From contig VTPC01003676.1 in the NCBI GenBank assembly GCA_011009095.1, forward strand, positions 1-64,000: DNA of 64,000 bases, written 5' to 3'. Made by a program: the position numbers and the translations under genes. The notes under the pieces are model-generated. The model did no database searches. It was given only the letters and a program-made list of their open reading frames with translations, and was not told the DNA's origin. This document shows, one piece after another, positions 35,692 to 48,376 of the stretch. Within the stretch, counting starts at the first letter, position 1. Each line of letters opens with the position of its first letter. Source of the DNA: Ignelater luminosus. Lineage: Eukaryota > Arthropoda > Insecta > Coleoptera > Elateridae.

Positions 35692-38600
35692 TTATTTATG
35701 CGATTCATCTTCTTGTTGACTTGAGCATTGAAATGCTTCCTCTGGGCTGATGATTATCTTTCCCAAAAGACGGTCGTTTTCTTCCTTTAACGCATTTACA
35801 GCATTTGCTTCGTCCTACAATTATTAAATAAGTGATGAGATTATAAAATATACCTATGTTCTTAGATGTAGACATAAATGAAAATTCGTTCTAATATTGA
35901 TTTACTATAAGAAGAAAACAATTGTAGATGAATTGAAAAAAAATTTAAGATATGCATGCATTTTTGCTCGGGTAATAGAGCCCACTGGAAAGGAAATAAT
36001 ATTTAAGTAGGTAGCTACAATAAACTGATCAATAAGCAAGATATTGGAACCCTTTTTTTATTGTTCTAAAGTTCTAATAAAAATTGAGTACAACGTCTAC
36101 GAATTATTTTACTTTCCCTAACTGTTTTAAGTAAACTGAAGTTTTGTCTTAATAAATATAGAAAGGAAGTTTTACAAATTAGGCCCAAAGAGGTAAACTT
36201 GGCCAAAAATCTTACCGAATTTATCAGGAAAAATAATTTGCAATTTTTTTAAATCGTGTTTTACTGTAGAGTTCTAGCCCTTTTGGAAATCAAAGTATCG
36301 ATGAGGATACTATTGTAGTATGTTAACAAAACTATAATGAAAGAAAAACTGAAAGTTGGGTATTTTACAAATTATTCTGCGATCATGTGATCACAAAAAA
36401 GTTTTGTTCAATATTTTGTAAACATTTCTAGAACCCGATCTCCTTCAAATAATGGTGCGTTACTATTTAGGTGAGAATGAGCATAATATTTAAACTTTAG
36501 TACAACTTTGCAAGAATTCGGAAAAATTTGAATCAGAAGGTTGAAAATAAAATGTAAGAAAACATTACTTTAATCTTCTGTTTATATTCTTCGTGAATTT
36601 CTTCTGTTGTAGCAACAGCGTCATTTAGACGTTTCTGAGCTTGTCTTGCTAGCATATATTTATTAGTTAAACCCAAAAGAGATTCCATCTTCTTGTTGCG
36701 ACGAACTTCGCCTTTTAGATCTTTTCTTAAACTATTTGTTTCTGCTATTAGAGTGCAGTTCTCATCGACCAAACGAATTTTGTCCGCACCACCAGATGAA
36801 TAATTCTTAGCAACCTATAATTTATTAGGTAAAATTTATTCTCGGGAGGACAAAGCTACATACTAATAATGACCTAATTTTTACCTGCAACTGCAAAGTT
36901 TTAACAGTACGTTCCAGAAAATCTCTTTGACGAAGAAATTCATTTTTAGATTCAATGTCCTCAGCTTGAGTTAATTCAAAATCTTTATCCGCGTTATATT
37001 TATGATACATTTCCTTAAAACAAATAATTAAATAAATGCATCAGGTTTAAAAGAAACTAATGCATTAATGAATTTTTAGTTTCTTACTTTAATTGTTCTT
37101 GTTAATTTTGGAATGTCTTGAATGTATCCGCTCATTTGATGTAAATCAGTTCTAATGGTTTTAAGTGCTGCTTTAGCTGCCCTATTCTTAGTAACTTCCC
37201 GTTTTAATTCATTATCGGCAGCGCTAAGTTTTTCCCGGAGTTCTCCCAACTGTATATCAAGACTCATAATGACTTTTTGCAAATTTTCCAGTTCGCTCAC
37301 CATATCATTAATTTGTTCTGTCTGCTCGCGTATTTGACGATCACGCGGCTCAATTTGCGATTTTAATTCTTTAATCTTGAAATCCAATATAAACTTAAAC
37401 TTTTCTAATTCTTGATTTTTACGTTTTAACTCGTAAATACGCCTTTCCTTATCTTGAATAGTAGCGTCGCGTTCTGATATTTCCTTTTTCAAATCGGCTA
37501 TGTCCTTTTCCAAACCAACAATGACACCTTTGAATTTAACGTGTTCGTTTTGTAAGCTATACACTGTATGCTTTAGTTCATCTATTTCTTTTTGTGAAGT
37601 TAAAAGCTTTTTCTTGATAATTCCGGTCTCCCCACGTAGACGGACGTTGTTATCCTGCTCCTCTTTTAGTTCCTTTTCGTGGGCCGTTTTAAGTTCGTAT
37701 ATTTCACGATCGGCATCATCTTCTATTTGTTGTTTAATTAGCTCGTGTTCTTTTGTTTTCGCTTTTGTTTCTTCAACCAGCTACAAAACAAACACAAGTG
37801 TTACGACTATCTTAAATTACAATCAGTATTTTGCTAATAATATAAAACCTCTTCGACTTGAACTTCTTTTTCGTGTAATTTCTGAAGGAATTCGTTGGTA
37901 ATTGATTCTTCGGATTCTTGCTTTGCCTTACGTAAATCTTCTAATTGGTTTTCATAATTTAATCTCATATTTGCTAATTTATCTTCTAATAGTAGATATT
38001 TATCGTATTCGATAATTAGTTTATCGTTGTAATTTATTTCCAATTTCTGTACAAATTCTTCGTGGGCTTGTTTTAAGTTGTTCATATCTACGTTCATGTT
38101 GCTCAGCTCTTGGGCGTGCTCTGCTTCTAAACTCTACGAAAGATAAAAAAAATTGTTAATATCAAACATTTTCCCTCTTACTTATATAGTCACGTTAAAC
38201 TCTACTGCGTTTCTAGTATTTTATGTAAAGAATTTATTATAATACTATTTGTAAAGCTAATTCTGTTTCTTCAAGTCCTAAACTGTCTAACTGGTGATTG
38301 CGGTACATAATGTTCAGCTCTAAAGGAATAAACGATCATTTATTCTTCAGAAAATGGTATCCATCTCAACACTCAGGAAAACAAAGAATAAAATAAAATA
38401 AACTCCTACGTCCACTGAGATAGTTGGTTTAGTAAAAGAAGGCAGTAGGAAGTAATAGCAACACTTGATCGCGTGCAGAGAAAATACCAAAGAAATGGCG
38501 CAGCAACGCCTACATTAGTCATATTTTAGCTCCCCGCAAGATGGACCGTGCTTTAGTCACGGGCAAACCTCTTCTAATAAGAAGTGGATTTTTCATTTAG

Positions 38601-41600
38601 ACGCGGCAACTTAAAGCATATAAAGCAATAGTGTACTATGAGAACAATGAAGGTTTTGTAAGTGTGGGTGAGTCTATGTGGCTGGCAGCCCAAATACTTT
38701 TGCTCACAATTGGCAGAATGGAGATTTCTGCTGAACTATGTTGTAACAATGTGTGACGTGTAACCAAGATATCAGGGTCTTAGATAAAATGATCTGGCTT
38801 TTTTGGCAGAGGGTAAAGAAATACTGAGGGGTACTAAAAGCTGGTAACCAAGCCAAGCCTTGAAAGCCGGTTGGTTCTAGCGAAAATGGAATCAAGATGA
38901 ACAAGAAAGCCTGACTTTAAATATCTACATGACACAAATACTTTGTTAGGGAGATTTCAAAATATAACGAAAGAACTGTTCGATGATTTCTGAAGAAAGA
39001 AATCTGACTTTGTAGAATTCCATGAGTAGTTAGGAAAAGTTGACACTTAATATTGAAAGAATCAAAGTTTTTATTTACATTTCAGCATATCTTATAAAAC
39101 AGAATTAGTTTTACTTTTGTTATTTTTCCAGATTTATGAGTTGAAGTAGAGAAAAAAGTCCAAAAGTGTGATGCATCATTGGATGGAAATTTTGATTGAC
39201 TTTTGGAATAGTCGGCAAATTAATATTTTGAATTATTTTGTTTATTTTTTTTTAAATAATCTTGCCGATCAAAATTTTAAGAAAATCGTAATTTAAAATG
39301 CTAATTTACCGACTCGCTGTTTCATTATTTATCCTCCTGAAGAATTTACATGTTTTAAAATGATTTTCGCGATTAGAATTTAAAGAGAATAGTTCAAAAT
39401 AGTAATTTGCCGACTTGCTGTTTTATGGGGGGGGGGGGTCGCACCCGCCCATACCCCCCCATCGATACGGCCCTCCTATAGGGCCACATTTCTTCACAGC
39501 CTTTCGCTTTGATCAAGTAACTCTAGGTATTGGAAAAGACTGTTTTGTGAAAGTTTCAACCAAACCGAAATACCTCTTCTAAATGCCCTTTCTTGAATTC
39601 TTACAGAAACACTATTCCATCGTTGGGTACGAGACAAAGAATTCTCCGACCGAACTACCTTTTACCTTTTACAAAAATACAGAAACTTCAACTCCCAATG
39701 TCAAGGATATCTTAGAATTTATTCATTAATCGATTACTGTTAGTTGCCTATTCGCCCCTTCAGTCATAAGTCAAAACTCCTATGCTTTTGGTTTTACACC
39801 GCCTCGGTATGTAGTACTAACGGAACATGAAAAATGAAAAATCTGGTTCTGGTTATCTCCAACGAAGAAAAAAAGACACTACTACGGAAAACATAGCAGG
39901 ATTCGATAAAATCAGAACAACGAAAACGCCAACATCAAAGCAAGTCCTGCTTCGCGTTGCTTCTGATAAATACCATTATCGATTCGTTCATTCTATGCAG
40001 ACGAAAGATTTAAGTTTTTATATTGACCACCGATTCTTTGGAAATAGTAATGCAACAGACATTACATGACGCAAAATACTGAGATACTTTTTTTAATGTA
40101 AAATTACAGGTCTGATATTAAGTTATAAGTTATAAGTTAGCCGAAGAAATATCAACCATCCTATGTTGTCATTGATTTGCCATTCAGTTTACAAGTTACT
40201 TACTACTTTAACTTCTGAGTTTATCTTAATGTTATTATTAATTTGCCTTTAATAAAAGTACCTACAGTATGTACACATTTCGATGTTCACTATTGGGATC
40301 TCAGAAATTGTAAGAGATACGAAATCGCTTAAATTAGAAAAGATTTGGCTATTTTGGAGATCAGTTTACTTATGCTTTTGTTTTTTCAAAAAAGTTCACG
40401 ACTTACTAGATATTTGCTAAAAACGAAATTATCTTATTTTTTAAGTGAAATATCTCAGGAACGAGCAAAGATAGAAAAGAACAGCAAAGAGGGTATTTTA
40501 GAGAATTTACTCCGAAACACAAAAAAATTATTTTCGCAATTGTCTTTTGTTTTATTTCGGCGGTGAAACGTAAATCCAATTTTTTTCTAATAGAACACCT
40601 ACTTGATTTCCATATTACTGAACTGCACGCCGTAAATGCTTTTCAATGATACATGGTTTGACATAGCTATTCTTTTGTTTTACCGAGTTATGAAGTGAAA
40701 ATCATTTTTCATCATAGTGTGCCATGACATCTAACACACAAAGTCGTGGAGTTTTATCAAAGAAATTCATTTGTTATGCAAAAATTGCTAAAACAAAATA
40801 AATACGCTGCTTATTTGATGCTATCTGTGAATGCTCAGTAAAGTATCTTAAAAATGTCTTTTGTTTTGTTTTAGCAATTGTTACATAACAATGATTTTCA
40901 TATGTTTAAAACCATGGCACACTAAGTTGGAAATGCTTTTTATTTAAAAAAAAAATAAGATAATTTCGTTTTTAGCAAATATCTAGTAAACCGTGAATTT
41001 TTTTGAAAAAACAAAGTAAGTAAATTGATCTCCAAAATAGCCAAATCTTTTCTAATTTAACCGACTTCGTATCTCTTACAATTTTCGAGATCCCAATAGT
41101 GAGCATCGAAATGTGGACACACTGTATAAAAAAATAATTATGAAATAGTTTCAATGAAATCACAAAATAAACAAATCAAATACCTCATTTTTTTCCTTAA
41201 GGTCTTCAATTGCAAGGCAATAACCTTCATGAATTTCTTTTATTTTCATACCATGAAGAACTTCCATATTTCTCATTTGATAAGAATGTTCAGTTACTAG
41301 TTCATGCATTCTCAATTGTAAATCGCGGATAGCTTCCAATTTTTCTTCTAAATCTTCCCGAGAAATTAAGATATCCGTAGAAGGTGTAAATTCCTTATCT
41401 ACCTTTACTGCTTTTCCTTCAATGTTCAATAATTTCCATACGCATATAACGCTATCTACAGAGCAAGTTATTAGATATCTATCGTCGTATGTTACAGCCA
41501 TCTAAAAGAAACAATAAATATTTTTTTAAAAGTAAATTAAAATAATATTTTACTAACTCACCCTTTGTATAACTGTAGCATGCCCGGCAAATTCTAAATA

Positions 41601-44600
41601 TTCTGCGTTATCTAATATAGGTAGTTTAACAGAATAAATGACTCCCTCGTTTCCAGCAACAAATAACATCTGATCGGAATGAGAAAGTGCGATAACGTCC
41701 AATCCCTTATCAAAAACCATAACTTCTCTGTGTATGTTCGAATTAACTAGTTCTCTAATGTAACCATCAGATCCAATGGCAAAATTAGATTTACCATCGG
41801 AAGTGGTTACGACTCCTGAAAATGCGCACGATTTGATTATTGTTTCAGATGATCTTTTAGTTGTTATTATGTCCCATTCATATACAGCGCCTTCTGTACC
41901 GCAGGAGGTCATTTTGTAATCATCGCGAGTCCAAGACATGCCCCGTATCTAGAAGTGGGTTGTAAAATGTAAATTTATGTCTTGTACCTACGAGCTGTAG
42001 CAGTGTTATTTAAGTACAAAGTCGCTATGTGGGTATGGAATTGAACCATTGTTTGAAATATTTATTAGTTTTTACTTGAAGAGGTCGTTTATCATTTTAT
42101 TGTAATGTCTGCTTATTATGTCTAATATATTATTCAGAAAAGTCTGTTTTAGATTTTTAAAATTTATGTTAATAGTACAAACCTTTCCATTGTGTCCCTT
42201 CAGGTTAAACAAATTTTCAAACGTGATTGTGCAATAAACTTGTATAAGGTTTCCATTAGTTGCTGCAAAAAATTGCCCCATACTACTAAAGGCACATTCT
42301 CTACAATTTCTAATTGGGAATTCCCTCGTAGTTACAAAATCATCAATCATTATAGTTAGAAATCTAAGTTTATCGGAGAATCCAACAATAGTGTATAATC
42401 CCGTGGGATGCATTGCTAATCCATGAATATCTTCTTGAAACTGCTTACACAATTCTATAACCTCAGTCTCGTAATTCCACACTCTTAAAGTGCGATCCCA
42501 TTCACCTGATGTGATAAAAATTGGTTTCCAGGAACACACGTCCATGCCACCAATTGGACCATGATGTAAGGTAGGCCCCATTTCATGGAAATATATATCT
42601 TGATTTGACGAAAGGTCAGGACCCCATAATCTTACATAGTATAGTTGATTTTGCTTACAAGTGACAACAAGTCTATCTTGAGAAGGATTAATACCTAATG
42701 CTACAATCTCATTCATAACAATTTCTGCGTCTGCCTCTTCACGAACTATATTACGATCAGGTACTTTAAATATGTTTCGTTTCCGAAACTTCACTGGAGT
42801 TTCTTTTTCATAAAGATGAACGTCACCATTAAGATAAGCAAAAGCAAAACCTTTAGGAAACACGATCAAGCAACGTATTTGATAATCTTCTCCTAAATGC
42901 ATACTACCAGCACTGGGCTCGCTTATGTTAGTTTGAGAAGATTGCTGTTGTATGCTAAAATGGCAGGAGCAATAAAAGTGAAAAGAAGAAATTATACCTA
43001 ATTGAAACTTACTCATCTTTATCTTTTTGTTTCAAATTTATTATAGGTAAGTCTCCCGCCCAAAATATAGCTTTTAAGTCTCCGCTTTCAAATATCATAA
43101 ACTTTCCATCTATGCTGCCAGTTATAAGACGATCCTGCGACAACCATGCAGCAGAAGACAAATTCAGGTTATCTGATTTACTAAAGCCAAATTGCCTCCA
43201 TACAGTGTCGGTGCAAGCCATCATTTTAAAGACTTGTGATCCTACTAAGGCTATTAAATTTGCATCGTTGGGGTTACAAGCTACCTAAGAAAAAGAAAAC
43301 GGCATTTTTATAAAATAAGTAATTGACTTTAGGTGCTTTCGTTTTATTCTTAAAGATCTGTTAAAAATGTCGTGAAAAGCAGATTTATGAAATCTAAAGT
43401 AGATTTTCATATTGTAATAGTGTACTTTGACATTTTTAGAAAGATTATGTAAAGAGGTTCACAATAAATATAAAAATATTCAACAAATAAATGATTCTAA
43501 AATGATGAAATGATAACGTAATGGCCCCCTTTGTTGAAATGCAGAAATGTCTCTTTCTAATTAGGTGAAGATGTAGGTATTTATGAATTGACTTTGTTAG
43601 TATCGATGAAGCAACAAAGGGCAAAAGTGGCTAAATGCCTTATAGTCTGCGAATTGGGATCGAGTGGCAAATTTGTCTCCAAGAGAGTACAAAACGAGAA
43701 ACTCTGGAAAAAGAATCGAATCTTATAGGAAAGGCGAGACCATGGGACATACTTATTTATAGAAAAGTTCATGATTACTTGTATATGGTGTACTGTTAAC
43801 TTTGACATAAGATTATTATAAGAGTATGGGGAGATTCAAGCATTCAAAAGAGAACAAGGTTTTCGTTCCAGACCTTGCCAAGAATTTGTTCGATGTTGAC
43901 GAAATCAGCCAAAACGAGGCCAGTTATAAAATTTGAAATTTCCCATTTTCTTCATGTAAAATGTTAAAATGGCAGGACAAAAAGGATGGGTATCTATAGC
44001 TATTGGAGATGTTGATGGGTAATTTGAAAGTCTTAGGAAGGAGGGTGGACAAGATACTTACCGGTAATAAAGTACTGTACAGCTTCGTTCATTCAGACTG
44101 ACGATAGTGGAAGTACAGAGTCTTTGATTTTTATTGATTGTGTGTTGTTAATATTTACATTGAAGGTGATGAGATAAGATTCGAAAATCGTCTGGGCGTT
44201 GATTAACTTGGAATTTAAAAATAACCCCGAATATTCTTGTTTTGTTTCGTGGCTTTGTTGTCGTGTGTTCGTATATAATTCTGTTTGTAATAGTTACTAG
44301 AAATATTTTGGAAAAAGGTGGACAATCCATTGATGGCTTTCTGTAAAACTATGGGATACCCTACATCTTGTATGCATGATCCTAGTAAAGCCTTGGCGTA
44401 TCGAATAGTTCCCATTCTGTACGATATGGTAAGACTGTGAACTATGACTTCGATTTCGGATCTTCATTTAGCAACAAAATTTACAATTTTGATATAGCAT
44501 GCCCGATGTCAGCGAGCTGCAAGCACAATTATTTATTTTGAGACTAGATATGAAATTGTAACTAATAGTATACTTGATAGGAGCTTTTATAAAACTTGAA

Positions 44601-47600
44601 AAAATCTGAAGGCAAAGTAGAAAGTTTCCAGTTTACCGTGAATTGAATAAAGGCGAAGAGGAACGTATGAACCTCAAGAACAACGTATTGACAATTTATC
44701 AGAAACAGTTAGATAAAACGTCTCTAATTATAAACTTTCGAAAATGGTGGAAAAATGCTTCTTTTTTTTAACCCAATAATCGTAAATAAAAAGGCCAGAT
44801 GCTGGCCTCATAGTATGCCTCCTTTAGTACCCTGTACTGGGACGATACTGGCAAACAGTAATGGGCCCGAAAATATAGGTCACACTGGCCAGAAGCAGGG
44901 CCAATGCTTCATCAGTACTTATACCTACATCTTGCCATAAAAGTCACATAAATGTAATAATAATAATATCGTAGAAGTAACGATAGATGTGACATTAAAT
45001 ACTGTATAGTATAATTCTACGGCGTTGTCAGATTTTATTTTTCTAAATGGTTGTTATTTTAAAAGAAACATCAAATAACTCCAAGATCCAACAATGATCT
45101 TTCTAGACATCCTAAAAATCTACGCTATTGTGTCATTTTACTCCCTGTATACAGGGTGCTTTAAGAAAGAGGGTCGATATTTTCGAAAGTAATATAATTA
45201 GAAAAAAAAAACATTTGTATAAACTTGCTTCTAATGCTGAATGATTTTGGAGATAGANNNNNNNNNNNNNNNNNNNNNNNNNNNNNNNNNNNNNNNNNNN
45301 NNNNNNNNNNNNNNNNNNNNNNNNNNNNNNNNNNNNNNNNNNNNNNNNNNNNNNNNNNNNNNNNNNNNNNNNNNNNNNNNNNNNNNNNNNNNNNNNNNNN
45401 NNNNNNNNNNNNNNNNNNNNNNNNNNNNNNNNNNNNNNNNNNNNNNNNNNNNNNNNNNNNNNNNNNNNNNNNNNNNNNNNNNNNNNNNNNNNNNNNNNNN
45501 NNNNNNNNNNNNNNNNNNNNNNNNNNNNNNNNNNNNNNNNNNNNNNNNNNNNNNNNNNNNNNNNNNNNNNNNNNNNNNNNNNNNNNNNNNNNNNNNNNNN
45601 NNNNNNNNNNNNNNNNNNNNNNNNNNNNNNNNNNNNNNNNNNNNNNNNNNNNNNNNNTTTTCAGTGATACATGGTTTGACATAGCTATTCTTTTATTTTA
45701 CCGAGTTATGAAGTGAAAATCATCTAACACACAGACTACGTACTATCGTCGTTACTATTTAATAGTCATAATATGTAGATTGGATAATAAAGAACACAGA
45801 ATAAAAACTAACTTGAATTAATTGGGAACTATTCAACAGAATGGAAGACCTAAGTTTGCTGATAATATCTGTATTATTACGACCAACAGTAACCATATGC
45901 AGAAAAAAAGCAACAAAGTTAGTAAATACATTCAAGTAGGACTAAAATAAACCCCAAAAAGCCTAAACTTGCAAACAATAAAGAAAATGGAAAAATGATT
46001 AAACTAGAAGGAAATGAATGAAATAAGTGAAAGAATTCTGCTACCTATGTAGTATAGTTAGCTCTGAAGGTAACACAGAACAAAATAGAAACAAAAGAAT
46101 AAATCTAGCACGTAATGCCTTTATTACGCTGAATCGAGTATGGCCATATACTAATATTTAAGGAAAAATAAACTCGAATTATTCTGAACAAATTTTAAAA
46201 GTGTATTACTGTATGAGGCGAAAACCTGGAAAGGACCCCAAAAATTTATGAAGAAACTACAAGTCTTCCACAATAAATGCTTACTTATAATCTGTAAAAC
46301 CTTCTGATCTAACAGAATCACCAATAAAAAGCTACTGAAGATAACTAACAAGGAAAAAGTAGGCATAGCCAGAAAGGAAAAAAATGACAATGGTTCAGAC
46401 ACACGTTACAATTATAATGTAAGCACTGGGAATAATTTTGTTTGCAAAATTAGGGAAACGAGGTTATTTTTAAACATAAAGCTGGATATCCTACTTCAGA
46501 AATCCGGATGTTGCCAGCCCCGAATTTGGTCGTTTCATTATTTCCTCCGCCTCCTTTTGGGTATAACGTCAGCCCAAATGCACACGTTCTTTCAGCGCTG
46601 CCGTTTTCAGTAAAATTATGCCATTTTCTTATACTACAACTGTTAGTAAGAATTTAAAAATTTTTGCCGACGCCAGACGCCTTTTTGACGTATCAGGTAA
46701 GTACATTGTCAGATTAAACTGTGCTTTTACAATCTACATAATCTACTTAGAACGCACATTGCCTTATTAAAACCTATAAATGCCGACAAATAGCAGATAC
46801 CAAAAATCATATTCTTATTTCTACCGTCAAGATCTGAAATTGTCCTTGTATTTCGAACTCAAGTATACCAAAAAATCTATTTTGTCCCAATAAAATAGCA
46901 CAATTCTACTGAAAAAAAGTAACTTGCGCGTCTGAGCTGCGTTATCATCAAAAGAGGCAGAGAAAAGAGTGAAGTCGGCAACATCTAGATTTCTGAAGTA
47001 GGGTACCTCTGCGTTATGTTTTAAAAAAAATCCATGTTTCCCTAATTTTGTAAACTAAACTATTCCCAGCGTCAACACAATCAAGGAAATCAAGTAATAG
47101 TATAACAAAACAAGCACTTGACTACAATACTGGAAGCAAAAGGAGAGTAGGAAAACCCAAGATTACATGCAAACGTATAGTGAGTAAAAAATTGAAACAA
47201 CTAGACTTAACATGGAACGAGGCAAAAAGAATAGCCATAAATTGAAAACAATGGAGAGCACTAGTGGAAGAGATGGAAAAGACTCTGATAAAGAGTAGCT
47301 ATCCTGTCATTTTCCCTCAAGATTAGGACTTACATCTTTAGGAATTGGCATCTATCCATCTGTATATCGTTCGCAAACTCAAGGTATTCGAATAACTTCT
47401 TGGAGACGTGCATATCAAGGCCTTTTTTTGTTTCTTACTGTTTGCTCTGCACGTTTGGCCTACTTCGGCCAGTATCAATAAAAGTAGCTAGAAACGAATT
47501 CAGAAATTGCTACTTAAGTATCATTTTTAGTAGATTTAGTTATGGATTCTTACAAACATGCTGCACAAGAATATTAAGGCTATTATTTGGTTTTTTTTGT

Positions 47601-48376
47601 TTGTTTTTCCCCTTTGTCCTGAACAGAAGTTAACAACAAAAGCAAATAGATATAACAAGTTGCTGCATTGATACTCTTACGATTAGAAGATTTAGTAAGC
47701 GAGGAATCGCAAAGCCTTCTTTAGCATTCAGAAATCTGCGTATAGTTTTATTATAGAATTACAGCTAATTCTAGTAATTAATCCAGTTTCTTGTTAATTA
47801 CTTAATTGATGCCTTACCTCGTTAACAGTTCCTGTGCCATTCAAATTATTTGCTTTAGCTGAACTTTCTAATTTGCCCTTATCGCACCTAAATACATATA
47901 AATTCCATTCTGGTTCACCAAGCACAGCTACAATATTTTTTGAATCGAAAGTAAATTGATAAGTAACATAATCCGTTCCTGTCGATTCTCTATCTGCTGG
48001 TAGTTGAATCTGACGTTTCTTTTTCAACGTTGCACCATCATACAAAAATATGGAAGGTCTTTCGCCTTTTTCCGAAACTCCAATTAATTTCCTTCAAAAA
48101 CAGAAGCTACTTAAAAAACACTTACGCATAGAATTGATTAATTACTTACTGATTAGGACTTACAACTATTCTGGTTACATTTAGGCCTTTATCTGGTAGT
48201 TTTATAAATTTTTGACGTTTTTGTGTGAAATTATTAATGGATAGCAGCCCTCCAACAGGATAAAGCACTTCTTCGTCACTAAGAAAATTTGCATTTCCTT
48301 TTATATCGGTTCTTAAACCGTAAACAAGCCGTGGTTGAAGTAAAGGGATTGCAGACGAAATAATTGTTTGTGACAT
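35692..48376 (-). CDS. CFAP57: Cilia- and flagella-associated protein 57 (WDR65)
   Basis: Axonemal protein implicated in docking inner dynein arms; expected in sensory neurons and sperm of insects. Eleven exons join in phase: 48376-48150, 48091-47818, 43284-43013, 42954-42183, 41948-41562, 41501-41184, 38133-37849, 37780-37088, 37013-36885, 36814-36569 and 35814-35692. The product has 1241 residues, close to human CFAP57 (about 1250). Exons 1-6 encode the WD40 beta-propellers (LITGSIDGKFMIFESGD, GPIGGMDVCSWKPIFITSGE, DKLRFLTIMIDDF, SCGTEGAVYEWD). Exons 6-11 encode a long coiled coil with the family signature ERDATIQDKERRIYELKRKN and KIKELKSQIEPRDRQI. The spacing across the exon 6/7 junction equals the human protein exactly. 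Intron 2 (about 4.5 kb) and intron 6 (about 3 kb) are filled with repeats. All splice sites are GT-AG. Confidence 0.94.
38134..39262. other. CFAP57 intron 6, 3' part
   Basis: Noncoding. Open frames on both strands are short and no transposon protein was recognised. Confidence 0.5.
39263..39480. repeat. Tandem duplication ending in a 12-G homopolymer
   Basis: A unit of about 115 bases is repeated with divergence: aatgctaatttaccgactcgctgttt near 39297 and aatagtaatttgccgacttgctgttt near 39402. The second copy runs into twelve G (39427-39438) and, shortly after, seven C (39464-39470), which could pair as a hairpin. It may be the end of a DNA transposon inside CFAP57 intron 6. Confidence 0.5.
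40263..41126. mobile_element. Foldback/MITE element in CFAP57 intron 6
   Basis: The left arm (about 40265-40455) and right arm (about 40930-41124) are inverted copies. Both carry the terminal word CAGTGTGTCCACATTTC (left copy with two substitutions) flanked by TA. The inner segments are nearly identical (gagatcagtttacttatgcttttgttttttcaaaaaa versus its complement, and tagatatttgctaaaaacgaaattatctta). The middle is noncoding. The TA flanks and structure fit a nonautonomous Tc1/mariner-type element. Related copies occur at 45658-45732, 62431-62589 and, as a fragment, about 24655. Confidence 0.8.
43285..45257. other. CFAP57 intron 2, 3' part
   Basis: Noncoding in respect of the host gene. A weak trace of coding-like words exists near 43600-44000, and a perfect short palindrome ggccagatgctggcc lies near 44792. 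A tacagggtg word at about 45151 looks like the end of a DNA transposon running into the gap. Confidence 0.4.
45258..45657. other. Assembly gap, 400 N
   Basis: Second placeholder gap, in CFAP57 intron 2. The sequence directly after it (45658-45732) copies an internal part of the foldback element at 40263-41126, so an unresolved repeat probably caused the gap. Confidence 0.99.
45658..45732 (+). repeat. Partial copy of the foldback family beside the gap
   Basis: ttcagtgatacatggtttgacatagc and gagttatgaagtgaaaatcat match 40645-40715 with one or two differences, then the similarity stops at a word shared with the other copy (atctaacacaca). Confidence 0.75.
46423..47072. mobile_element. MITE/foldback insertion inside the LINE remnant
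   Basis: Inverted repeats of about 90 bases bound the segment. The left (from 46423) reads CTGGGAATAATTTTG...GCAAAATTAGGGAAAC...CTACTTCAGAAATC...ATGTTGCC. The right, ending at about 47072, is its reverse complement with few differences. The insertion separates two parts of one LINE protein-coding tail, which proves that it inserted after the LINE. The interior is richer in GC and includes an exon-like ORF ending at a consensus donor. Confidence 0.8.
46618..46696 (+). other. Exon-like mini ORF with consensus donor inside the MITE
   Basis: An ATG at 46618 opens 26 codons (MPFSYTTTVSKNLKIFADAR...) and ends at TCAG followed by GTAAGTACATTG, a near-perfect donor. It may be the 5' exon of the parent transposon's transposase kept in a nonautonomous derivative, or chance. 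Confidence 0.25.
47306..47817. other. CFAP57 intron 2, 5' part
   Basis: AT-rich intronic DNA with no further recognised element. Confidence 0.5.

Larger units (their letters stand above)
45838..47305 (+). pseudogene. LINE reverse transcriptase C-terminal remnant, split by an insertion
   Basis: Reading plus with frame changes gives, in order, a decayed FADN catalytic box (about 45855), a KPKLANNKENGKMIKLEGNE segment, VKEFCYLCSIVSSEGNTEQN (the VxEFxYLGSxVS block), NLARNAFITLNRVW, VLLYEAKTW (LLYGxETW block), KLQVFHNKCL and, after a foreign insertion (46423-47072), ALDYNTGSKRRVGKPK and LDLTWNEAKRIAIN. This is the standard tail of a non-LTR retrotransposon ORF2 downstream of the RT active site. 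Many stops make it inert. It lies antisense inside CFAP57 intron 2. Confidence 0.8.

Noticed and set aside
37500..37901. 133-codon plus-strand frame within CFAP57 exons 7-8
   Set aside because: Antisense shadow of the coiled-coil exon and it crosses an intron.
43590..44020. Possible piggyBac-like transposase trace (VSIDEATKGKSG, LKWQDKKDGYL)
   Set aside because: Only two short suggestive words in different contexts with stops; the remaining conserved aspartates could not be placed.
44785..44875. Palindrome ggccagatgctggcc and nearby related words
   Set aside because: Too short to call an element or an RNA structure with confidence.
45161..45716. Open frames spanning the second N gap
   Set aside because: They exist only because N codons are read as open; no real sequence supports them.
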